Part shown: positions 1-8,100 of the stretch, piece by piece
How positions within the stretch are numbered: position 1 is the first letter of the stretch
Layout of the letters: every line of letters starts with the position of its first letter
Origin: CAYGKP01 sp964350605
GTDB lineage: Bacteria > Bacteroidota > Bacteroidia > Cytophagales > JAAEPT01
Length of the DNA: 50,389 bases
Direction of reading: 5' to 3'
Assembly: GCA_964350605.1 (NCBI GenBank)
Contig: CAYGKP010000001.1
Location: 1-50,389 of the forward strand
Notes under the pieces: model-generated
The model's database searches: none
Seen by the model: the letters and a program-made list of their open reading frames with translations, nothing else
Told to the model about the DNA's origin: nothing
Program-made: the position numbers and the translations under genes

Positions 1-2364
1 AACTCCGGGACGCGGAGTAAGCACCTGCGAGCAGACGACGAACCGCCTCTGAGTTTTGAGGTTGTCGAGGAGATCTTCGCGGCCCCAAGAGAGCTTCCTC
101 CAATTGTTGTAGAAGTTGATGTGATGCTTGTTCACATGGGCCTTCTTATCCTCCTCCAGGAGCTTCGCATTGACCTCCTCTTGCTCCTCTGCTTTCCTTC
201 TCCGCTCTGGGAGAACTTTTTGTTGGATGATCTTGAAGGGCTCTTTGTAGCTCGATGCTTCTAGTTGATCTTGGAGTGTGAAGTCTGTTACGAAACGAGA
301 CGGTTGTGAATCAACCGAGGAAAGCAGTTCGTCACCCGTCAGGAACGGCTTTACGACCTCATTATAACTTGCGTCCTTCTTGAGTAGTGCTTTTGCTTCC
401 CCTCTGGGAAGCAAGAAACCCTCATGTCCGTGCGTCTGCCCTTGAAACACCGACTTGGGGTGCAGGTTGCAGGTCAACTTCTCCGCGTTAGTTACGTCGG
501 GGCGATGGCTTAAGCTCGGCCCGATGCGATCAACAACATGCCGTTCTGGTTCCCCCTCTGCAGATTCTACGTACAGGGCTCGCTCGCCCTTGTAGGCACC
601 CTTAAACCAGTTCACGATGGAGACGTGGACAACCGCTGCGCCCGACCACTTCTGCGTCGAGACAGCATCGAAGATTTCACCCCCATTGTTGACGATGTAG
701 TCCAGGCTGCCTTCCCGGCTGTAGTTCTGGCGGATCGTGTTGGTGCCGACCAGCCCCGCATAGCTCCCCTCCTTGAGGTGCTGGTGCGCTCGGTAGTACC
801 AGTACACACAGAAGTCGGCGCGACCAGGCACCTCCGGGTACGCCTTTCTCAGCTTGTTCACGTACTCGGCCCCGAACTCCTTCTGCATCTTGTTCTTGCT
901 CTGGAACGGCGGGTTGCCGATGATCACGTCCACCTCCGGCCACTTGCGCTGGTTGCCCTGCTCATCGAGCAGCGCGTCCACGCAGCGGATGTTGCCGTCA
1001 AGATTGTCGAGGGGTAGGGGCTTGAACTTGTCGTTGTAGAGACGCTGCACCTCCTCATCGAGGATCGAGAGTTCCTTTGCGACCATGAGCGTCACCTTCG
1101 CAATCTCCACCGCCGTGGGGTTCAAGTCCATGCCGTAGAACTGGCTGGTGTTCACGAAGGGATAGGTCTCCATGAAGGCGACCAATTGCTTTCGGTCGGT
1201 GCCCTCGGTTTCTTCCCAGAGGAGGTCGAAGAGCGTTCGTTCCAGTAGCTTGATCTCCTTGAACGCGACAAATAGAAAGTTGCCGCTCCCACACGCGGGG
1301 TCGAGCACTTTAAACTGGGTCAGCTCGTTGAGCAACTTGAAGTAGTCCTCAATGGTGCTGGCCTCCTCGATCCTCTTGAGCCAAGGCTCCACGATGCAGG
1401 GCTGGACGATCTTTTTGATGTCCATCTCGCGGGTATAGTGCGCCCCGGTTTTGTGCCTTTGATCGGCTTCCAGGTTGTTCTCGAAGAAGGTGCCGAAAAT
1501 CGCGGGGTTGACTTTCTTCCAGTCCTTCCTTGCGCTATAATCGAGAAGCTCAATTTCTCGCCTTTCAAGTGTGATCGGTTTGATCTGGGCGAACAACCCG
1601 CCGTTGAAGTAGTCCACGCCCTCATAAATACTCCCTGTAGGCGCGATGCCCTCGTAGTTCATCTCTCGAAAGAGCCCTCCGATTAGGTCGTAGCTCTTTT
1701 CTTCGGAACCCAAGCACTCTTCAATAAGTCGGGTGAAAATCTTGTCTGGGAGTAGGTTCACGTCCTCGGCAAACATGGCGACCACGCACTGGAGGATGTA
1801 GTGCAGCGCGTCCTCTTTGGATACTACACCCCGGCTTACGAGGCCTTTGTAGACAGAGGATACCATCTGGGAGGTCTCGTAGGTAACATCCTCCTGGTCG
1901 CTGCGGAAGATGGGCTTCTTCTCTATAGGCAAAAGGAAAGCAAAGGCCTCCTTGCGGTTCGGGACATCCTCCAGCTTGATGACATCGACGGGCTTGTCCA
2001 TATCCCTGTCGGTATCGTAAATCCAGAACTCGTCGAAGTTGCAGAGGATTATGTATCGGGGGCGGTCGCTGAGGAGGTTTCGCCAGTAGGCCTCGGCTTG
2101 CTGGATGTGAACAGCAAGGCCCTTGCCTCGCTTCTTCATCTCGATCAAAACCCGCTTCTTCCAGACCAGATCGCCAAAGCCTGTAGTGTTTTTACTGGAT
2201 TTGATTCGCTCCTCAAATACGGCTCCTGCTCCTTTGACACCATCCTTGTGGCCCAGGCCCATGAAAAACGCTTCTAGGAAGCTCTGAGCCTCTCCCTTCT
2301 CGTCGCCCTGGAGGATGTACTTCTGGCAGTAGTCTAAAAATTCGGTGAGGTTCTGGACGTTCAA
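1..2364 (-). CDS. MmeI-like type II restriction-modification enzyme (fused nuclease and adenine methyltransferase), 3' partial
   Basis: About 788 codons are open to the window edge with no internal stop. The N-terminus carries a D-x9-E-x-K nuclease motif (GDLVWKKRVLIEMKK, about residues 64-78), the PD-(D/E)xK arrangement used by MmeI for cleavage. The adenine-methyltransferase motif I DPACGSGNFL lies near residue 353 and the catalytic motif IV NPPF near residue 483. The following stretch (Q-G-Q-T-H-G-H-E-G-F) fits the start of the target-recognition region. In this family one polypeptide methylates one strand of its site and cuts at a distance. No ATG precedes the nuclease domain in frame: the upstream stop is at 2422-2424 and candidate starts are TTG at 2364, 2409 or 2421. 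I chose 2364 because a purine-rich AAAGAGAG lies just upstream. Either the start is a non-standard codon or the 5' end was altered when the neighbouring island formed. The C-terminal target-recognition domain is outside the window. Confidence 0.85.
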   Translation of the reverse strand, partial: MNVQNLTEFLDYCQKYILQGDEKGEAQSFLEAFFMGLGHKDGVKGAGAVFEERIKSSKNTTGFGDLVWKKRVLIEMKKRGKGLAVHIQQAEAYWRNLLSDRPRYIILCNFDEFWIYDTDRDMDKPVDVIKLEDVPNRKEAFAFLLPIEKKPIFRSDQEDVTYETSQMVSSVYKGLVSRGVVSKEDALHYILQCVVAMFAEDVNLLPDKIFTRLIEECLGSEEKSYDLIGGLFREMNYEGIAPTGSIYEGVDYFNGGLFAQIKPITLERREIELLDYSARKDWKKVNPAIFGTFFENNLEADQRHKTGAHYTREMDIKKIVQPCIVEPWLKRIEEASTIEDYFKLLNELTQFKVLDPACGSGNFLFVAFKEIKLLERTLFDLLWEETEGTDRKQLVAFMETYPFVNTSQFYGMDLNPTAVEIAKVTLMVAKELSILDEEVQRLYNDKFKPLPLDNLDGNIRCVDALLDEQGNQRKWPEVDVIIGNPPFQSKNKMQKEFGAEYVNKLRKAYPEVPGRADFCVYWYYRAHQHLKEGSYAGLVGTNTIRQNYSREGSLDYIVNNGGEIFDAVSTQKWSGAAVVHVSIVNWFKGAYKGERALYVESAEGEPERHVVDRIGPSLSHRPDVTNAEKLTCNLHPKSVFQGQTHGHEGFLLPRGEAKALLKKDASYNEVVKPFLTGDELLSSVDSQPSRFVTDFTLQDQLEASSYKEPFKIIQQKVLPERRRKAEEQEEVNAKLLEEDKKAHVNKHHINFYNNWRKLSWGREDLLDNLKTQRRFVVCSQVLTPRPGV

Positions 2365-2718
2365 GTGGGCTCTCTTTGGGTGCTCGCCTAAAGCTAGTTG
2401 AAATGACAATAAACGTAGCAATTAGCAATCTAGCGACAGTCGCTATCTAGCTTGCTTACGACAGGCACTCGATCAGGCCGCAGCACATCGACAAGAGGGT
2501 AAACGGGTGGGTCCCATCATACTCATAATGGATGTCCGAGAATCTAAAACCTATCAGATCGTTTTCCAGGGTTGCTCACAAAAGTGATCCATATGGTAGA
2601 ATTAATACGAATTGAACATTCCCAATTTTAAACCCCTTTTTGTTGCGTACAAATTGAGTGCATATCGAAACAATTGATTTATATGTAATCAAATTTTAGC
2701 ATTCCTGCTGTGGTACTA
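2365..2718. other. Gene-poor boundary between the restriction gene and the accessory island
   Basis: No intact reading frame is supported here. The stretch holds the presumed promoter side of the minus-strand restriction gene and, from 2553 to 2694, the left copy of a long direct repeat. The part from about 2580 is AT-rich. The island's last recognisable coding fragment ends at 2719, only 25 bp from the repeat. I see no clear terminator hairpin for the long minus-strand operon that runs into this region. Confidence 0.6.
2553..2694. repeat. Left copy of a long imperfect direct repeat flanking the accessory island
   Basis: The core, from CTCACAAAAGTGATCC (2575) to ATCAAAT (2694), matches 23119-23237 at roughly 85% identity by eye in the same orientation, with one or two single-base indels. 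A weaker match extends leftwards to 2553. Both copies also translate on the plus strand to a similar peptide (HKSDP, then Y or H, then GRI and a shared TGA stop), so the repeat may derive from the 3' end of a coding unit or from the end of an insertion sequence. The two copies enclose about 20.5 kb of lower-GC DNA. Confidence 0.8.
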
Positions 2719-2880
2719 CTACTCCTCTTCTTCACCTCGGTGCTCTATATCTCGTAAAGGTTCCTCATATATTCTTGGAAGACCCTCATCATCATATATC
2801 GGAAACGACTTCCAGTCTGAAACCTTGTAGTCTTTTAGACCATAATACGGTTGTGCCTCTGAGTAAACATTCCCAGTGGA
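2719..2880 (-). pseudogene. Orphan C-terminal tail fragment paralogous to the 401-aa HExxH protein
   Basis: A 53-codon open stretch without a start codon, entered directly after a stop. It contains QPYYGLKDYKVSDWKSFP, identical to the matching 18 residues near the end of the 401-aa protein (3906-5111), followed by a diverged acidic end (…GLPRIYEEPL… ending in EEEE) and a TAG stop. The surrounding DNA is also similar to 3944-4030. It lies just downstream of the broken lipoprotein gene, so the order is tail, lipoprotein, lipoprotein, tail. It looks like the remains of a duplicated or displaced effector end, similar to orphan C-terminal modules of polymorphic toxins. Function is unlikely without a start codon. 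Confidence 0.75.
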
Positions 2881-2888
2881 TTAATAGC

Positions 2889-3377
2889 TCAGAGCGTATC
2901 CAAAGGGATATCCAACTCTTCACAAAAACAGCCGTCATACTTGAACGCCATCGCAAAATGGGGACCAACCTTGCTTGTTGCCTTCCCGTTCACATAACGC
3001 AGTCGGTTTTAGTAGACCTCGTCCTCCGAATCATCAAAGAGGCGATAATGCCAAATGCCCACCCTAACTCCTGCTCTGAACCTGCCTGTTTCAGTATACC
3101 TACACTGACAGCCAGCTGTGCTGAAAAAATATGCTCTACCCTGCAAGGAGTCATCTTTGAATCTTAAAAACGCTCCTCTGTGACGGCAGGATACGCAGAT
3201 CATCCTGCCCACATGATCGTGAGGTTTGAGTATCGGGTCATCTGTGTCAAAAACCACAAACGTCCCTTGCCTGAGTTGATTCCGGTCGATATGACCACCT
3301 TTTCTTGGCCAGATTGAAAACGGACTACATGATGACGCGCAAATGGAGATCAAACAAAAAAGTGTCACCTGCCTCAT
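2889..3377 (-). pseudogene. Putative MORN/YwqK-like lipoprotein, interrupted by an in-frame stop
   Basis: Starting at MRQVTLFCLISICASSC (a lipoprotein-type signal with Cys after ASS; an upstream ATG at 3404 is also possible), the frame reads to TAA at 3009-3011. It then continues in the same frame for another 39 codons to TGA at 2889. The post-stop segment (LRYVNGK…GPHFAMAFKYDGCFCEEL) aligns with the end of the neighbouring 175-aa protein (VSYESGK…HGFGLSGYRGCDCDGQ), so the original protein was about 162-171 aa and one nonsense change truncated it. Matching blocks across the pair are FKDDSLQGRAYFF / FRRGIPHGKALFI and FRAGVRVGIW / YHKGVPIGTW. These G-x-W/Y strand repeats resemble MORN/YwqK-type proteins, some of which are annotated as antitoxins. 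Role unknown; immunity is an inference from position. Confidence 0.65.
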
Positions 3378-3439
3378 GAAGTCGGATGAGCGGATTATCT
3401 TCATTGAGGCCAGAGGGACTGCGGAGCACTTGCCATACC

Positions 3440-3940
3440 CTACTGCCCATCACAGTCGCACCCCCTATATCCAGAGAGCCCAAAACCATGATTGTTATTC
3501 TTGTATTGAGGCTTACCACTTTCATAGCTCACCTTGGTCGCGCTACTCTCACCAGTTTTTTGATTTCGCTTCGTCGTTCTCCATGTTCCTATTGGAACCC
3601 CCTTATGATATTGCCCTTCCTGGATAATAACACAATGGTCATCTAACCCGTTAATGAATAATGCTTTCCCATGGGGAATACCGCGTCTGAAGGTGACAAT
3701 TGCTTCAGTAAACACCGTCTGAACCTCATACTTCGGCATATATGATTCTTTCCAAACTGGACCATTGCAGGAAAACCCCTTCATGACCCACACGCCTGTC
3801 GGAAGGCTGTTCTTGTCGTATTGGTTTACTCCACGTCCATAGTCTAGCCGACCACTCGCACAGCAAGTTGCTATTAGCACTGTGAGTGAGCCAAGCAATA
3901 ATAGCTTAAGGGTGCGTGATGCCAGGTAAAGGCTCTGCAT
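3440..3940 (-). CDS. Small putative lipoprotein with MORN/YwqK-like repeats
   Basis: The N-terminus is hydrophobic and precedes a Cys pair (LKLLLLGSLTVLIATCC), suggesting membrane export, although the lipobox is imperfect (Thr at -1). I start at the Met at 3940; an upstream Met at 3967 would only lengthen the overlap with the preceding gene. The mature part has short beta-hairpin-like units with G-K-A-x-F and G-x-W spacing, similar to MORN/YwqK repeats, and ends in a Cys-rich GCDCDGQ. It overlaps the end of the 401-aa HExxH gene by 35 bp, so the two are translationally coupled. It is the intact paralogue of the broken gene downstream. A small exported partner coupled to a peptidase-like gene is what an immunity or chaperone protein would look like, but I cannot assign a function from sequence. 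Confidence 0.6.
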   Translation of the reverse strand: MQSLYLASRTLKLLLLGSLTVLIATCCASGRLDYGRGVNQYDKNSLPTGVWVMKGFSCNGPVWKESYMPKYEVQTVFTEAIVTFRRGIPHGKALFINGLDDHCVIIQEGQYHKGVPIGTWRTTKRNQKTGESSATKVSYESGKPQYKNNNHGFGLSGYRGCDCDGQ

Positions 3941-5111
3941 AGACTCTTGGGATACCATCTTCTTCATATTCCGGAAACGATTTCCAATCTGAAACCTTAT
4001 AATCCTTCAAGCCATAATACGGTTGTGTACCTGGATAGGTAAAAAGTAAGGTTTCAGCGATTGGATCAGTTGGGTTATACGTATCGTATTTTGCTCGGAA
4101 GCTTCTAGTTGCGGGAAGCAAATACAAAGATTGATCAATCGTTGTATCAGGCAGCTGATGAGTTGAATCCATTTGAGCTTGTAAGGCATCGACCGACACA
4201 CCAAAAACATTAAGAAACTCATCTTTAAAGCTCACCGAAAACTTCCTATCCTTCGGATGTGTATACCACTTTAATATATCCAGCGGGAGTGACGGGCTGG
4301 CTAGCGTTCGATACTCTAATCTTGTATTCAGCTCCGAGTTGATCGGCTTATTGTAGGCCGTTACAGCGTGATATTCAGGCCAATCGATCAGCACATCAGT
4401 CAATGCTTGGTACGGATCTAGATGCCAAGTCTCATGAACTCCTACTGCATTGAGAAACTCCTCCTCACTGCAATTATGAAATCGGCTGTACTTATCATTT
4501 TTCTCCTCTACCCACGTCTCCGTATCCCCAATAGTAACGACAAAGGGCTCAACCGAGAAGACACCACCGGTAAAGCCAAATCGATTGATTTTTCTCCCTC
4601 CTTCCAAAATGACTCCGAACTTTTGTTTGAAGGAGTAAATCCCATACTTCACGGATGGATGTTCTCCAAAATCATCACCCCCTGTAATGAGAAAGTCAGT
4701 ACCTGTTGGGAGCGGAGTGTCGCCCAGCGCTCCCTCGGGTGGTTTTCCACGCCGAAGCCTAATGACCATCGGATGATCCTCCCAAAACTTCCACCTGATC
4801 CGTCCCATGGGTGTTTTGTGCATCGCATCACCGATTTGAACAACACCCTGATCAACGTCACTTAGTGGAGTTGTCGAACTGACATCCTCCTTATCATAGA
4901 AAACTAAGTTCCCTCCAGTAAAAGTGGTTTTTAAAAACCTCCCCCCCGGACCAAACTCTTTTAGACCCGTGTATTTCACCTTATCTGAAAAGACAGGCTC
5001 AATATTGGTCCCAGCCAGGTAAATTTTTGTCAGAGTCCTTCGCTGCTCAACCGTTAAGGAAGAAAGGAAGTTGTTCAGAGCACTCCTTTGTTCATTTGTA
5101 AGGGTAACCAT
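3906..5111 (-). CDS. HExxH zinc-metallopeptidase-like protein, possible effector
   Basis: 401 aa, no signal peptide or membrane segment. Residues 226-230 read HETWH in the context GVHETWHLDPYQALTDV, a zinc-binding HExxH with the catalytic Glu at 227. A third ligand could be Glu260 or Glu266 in NSELNTRLEYR, about 30 residues on, as in gluzincins. The N-terminal ~30 residues (TNEQRSALNNFLSSLTVEQR) look helical; the middle is beta-rich with many Gly and Asp. The C-terminal tail (QPYYGLKDYKVSDWKSFP) recurs as an orphan fragment at 2719-2880. The gene starts 4 nt after the 2046-aa gene and overlaps the next lipoprotein gene. Its base composition is more AT-rich than the genes upstream. I do not recognise a named family; metallopeptidase activity rests on the motif. 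Confidence 0.65.
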   Translation of the reverse strand: MVTLTNEQRSALNNFLSSLTVEQRRTLTKIYLAGTNIEPVFSDKVKYTGLKEFGPGGRFLKTTFTGGNLVFYDKEDVSSTTPLSDVDQGVVQIGDAMHKTPMGRIRWKFWEDHPMVIRLRRGKPPEGALGDTPLPTGTDFLITGGDDFGEHPSVKYGIYSFKQKFGVILEGGRKINRFGFTGGVFSVEPFVVTIGDTETWVEEKNDKYSRFHNCSEEEFLNAVGVHETWHLDPYQALTDVLIDWPEYHAVTAYNKPINSELNTRLEYRTLASPSLPLDILKWYTHPKDRKFSVSFKDEFLNVFGVSVDALQAQMDSTHQLPDTTIDQSLYLLPATRSFRAKYDTYNPTDPIAETLLFTYPGTQPYYGLKDYKVSDWKSFPEYEEDGIPRVYAEPLPGITHP

Positions 5112-5115
5112 ATCG

Positions 5116-8100
5116 CTAAATGATTAAAGGCTCTTCGTAGTCGTTTTGAATCCCCCCCGAGTTCACTACGTCCACCTTGAACCGGTGGTAAATCGTGTCA
5201 CTTGAGCCATTCGTGGCAGGCAAGAAATCTCCCAGCTCGTATTCAATTGTCTCTTCATTGGACGATACTTGGTTAACCAGTGCCCACTGACCGGCCTCTG
5301 TCATCTTGTACAGGTAGTAAGTACCCGACTTGCACGTACTAGGCCAACTGAGTGTGGGCAGGATCGGGTCTGGCGTCGCGTTGGGATCACCACCATCGTA
5401 GGAAATCGGCGGCGCTGGCGGTGGCGCATCATCAACAATTCGCGTCCGAATAATTTCACTGGGGATAGATGGCACTACCTCCGGCTCCTCATTCTCATTA
5501 ACAATAAACCTCAGAGCCACCAGCCGATAGAACAATGTCTCGGCATAAGGGGGAAACTTCCCTTCTAAGTCCGAGAATACATCTGCTACCGAATCGACAG
5601 AGACAGTAGTGGCTAGCTTCATAGTTCGAACAGTTCGGGCCTCCGCTTCAGTGGTTGCTCGATACATCCGGATACTCGTCACGTTTTCTTCTGGCAAGTA
5701 ACTGCTCAACTGAAAAGCGACTCGTGGCAGTGCCTGCGCTCCACTTGATCGCGGACCAATCACTTCCAGCGTCTTCAACTTTGGCGGCGGCGGAGGCAGG
5801 GCATGCAAGAGTTTAACCGGCGCACTGACAGCGGAAGGGTTGGAAGTCTGCCCATCCGAGGCGATCTCACGCGCTCTATAGAAGTACAACTGGGAGTGCA
5901 TTGCCCCATCAAGCTTGTAATCCGTGAAACGAACGAACACCTCGCCACTTTCAGCATAGCGCCGAGCCATCGGGAATGGATTGAACTCCGAAGATTCGAT
6001 CGGCAAAAGCTGTCCACGTGAGTCCACCACCTTGGGCAGCTCGGGGGAGGTCTGTCGGCCCTGCTCAAGGAATTCGAAGAGAACCGGCTGTGTAGTCAGC
6101 GGGGTAAAAGCATTCGAAATCGCCACGAAAGCTTTAGAGATCGCCGAAGTACCAAAGCCTGGATCATTTTGCGGCAGGATATCATCGGTTAGAAGCTCAC
6201 CACTGAAAGTTGGCGACTTATCGGGCGGCGGAATGAAGTATGAGTTGGCTCCGTACGACTTGAACGCACCTGGAGTGGTGTCTCCACTACCCTGAACATC
6301 CAGGTTGGCCAAGCCACTCCAGTAGTTCGAAAGTACCGACTGATCTTCCAGAGCAATCAGATTGCCTTTTACATCCTCAGCCGTTTCTGTTTCGAACAGG
6401 CTATTCAGCAAAGCTTCCTGGCTTGTACGGTAAAAAACAAACCCATAAGGCGGACGCTCCGGCTCATTAACTTTGATATCGAAGGTGTAGGAGGACTTTC
6501 CGTATCGATCCGGACGCGTAGCATAAAGCGGCCCGATTGGTGGGTCCGGCGGAATGGGGTCAACAATCTTTTTCGCGACAAGAAGGGAGGCTGGTGATAG
6601 GTCTGAGGAAATGTTGTTGATGCTATCACGCGAACGCGCTGCCATCAAAGACACTCTTGATAGCTCACCCTCACCAGGTAGTATTTGCACGCGCTGGAAC
6701 AACCCAGGGAGCTGCTGTGGCTCAGCTTCCAGGTACAATCTGTATCCGGGGTGAAAATTGACCGATACGTCTACTCCCGTCTGAATAGGGTCCGAATCGT
6801 AGTTAGCATCGACCGCATAGATCTCCAATGGATTCTGAGAAACGATCGTTACAACAGAGAGCTCTTTGGTCTGATTGGGATCATATTGACCTGTGCTCGA
6901 GAAGCTGATCCGTGCCGTGCCTTGATACCAACTCACCCCTGTCTGAGGATGATCAGCCAGTGAGGTTCCCGAGGCATAAGCGATGTGGTATAGTCCACGA
7001 AACACCTGAACCTCCTGTAAGAGACCTTGTGAGTCTGGTTCGAAAACTGTCTCGGTGATCGGATCTACCTGCGCTGGTTCAAAAATACCGCCGATGAACC
7101 TTGTCTCTTGGTTCCCGTTCTCGTCTTCGAAAACCTCTTCGTGATTGCTTAGGTCAATTAGGTCAACGGTGTAAGCTAGTTTTTGCGGCCAATTGCTTGG
7201 CTCCAGCAGGTTCTCGACCATAAGGAAGCACTCGTCTGCTCCTGGAAAGGAATACTCTTTGCGTCCTAAGAAAGTCCTATTGCTTGATGGATCATCGGTC
7301 GCTGTTTGCTCAACGGCTTTGATTTGAATCTGAGGCTCGGTACCCGAATTGAGTTGAAGCACTGAGAATACTTCTTGACTCTCGTTGGTCGATAGGACAC
7401 CACCAAGGTACTTCCCCTCCTCGCCTACAGATATCTCGGGTATAACATCTGATGATGGGTTCGTGCTGTAGTTGCGATAGAACCCGGTGAGGAGCGTGAT
7501 ATCTCCTTCACCGTTATCAACGACTTCCTTGATTGTGCCTCGAACACTGTCAGGTGGGTCCAACCGAAAGAAGAAATCGATCTTATCGGCCCGACGGTAA
7601 GCAGACTGGTGAACGTGATTCCAGAGAAAGGTCACGCGTGTCAGCTCAGGCTCATCAAGCGGCTGATTGATCCGAGCCAGCAACTCGTCTTGTTCCGCCT
7701 GGCTGGTTAGAACCAACGGCTTCTCTTTTTGGATATACTGAACAGCAAAATTAGCTGGCGGCAGGAGAGTATTCCGTAGCGGAAAGTCCGTTAAGTCGGT
7801 TTGGGCGAGCTGGCCAACCGGAGATACTCGTTGGAAGATATTAACTCCGTAGAGCGCGTACTCATGGACTCCACTTTCGGTCTCTACATGCGTGTAGAAC
7901 TCTTCCACGGGCTGGGAAGGAAAAAGTAACGACTCAGGAATCTCGATTATCTCCGGTTCGTTGAATTCATCCAACTCGACGATTTTTTGGCTGTTGTATT
8001 CGTCGTCGAATAATAGCTCTGGCTTTCTCCACTCACTCTCACCCAATAGGCGGTACTCCAAACCCACACGTAGCGGAATACTAGCCTCACTCATGTCGAA

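Noticed and set aside
1801..2277. Plus-strand open frame of 158 codons opposite the restriction gene
   Set aside because: It is a shadow of the clearly coding minus-strand frame, with no recognisable domain.
2553..2694. Repeat called as a complete insertion sequence
   Set aside because: No transposase reading frame and no target duplication could be seen; an IS21-type end is only a possibility.
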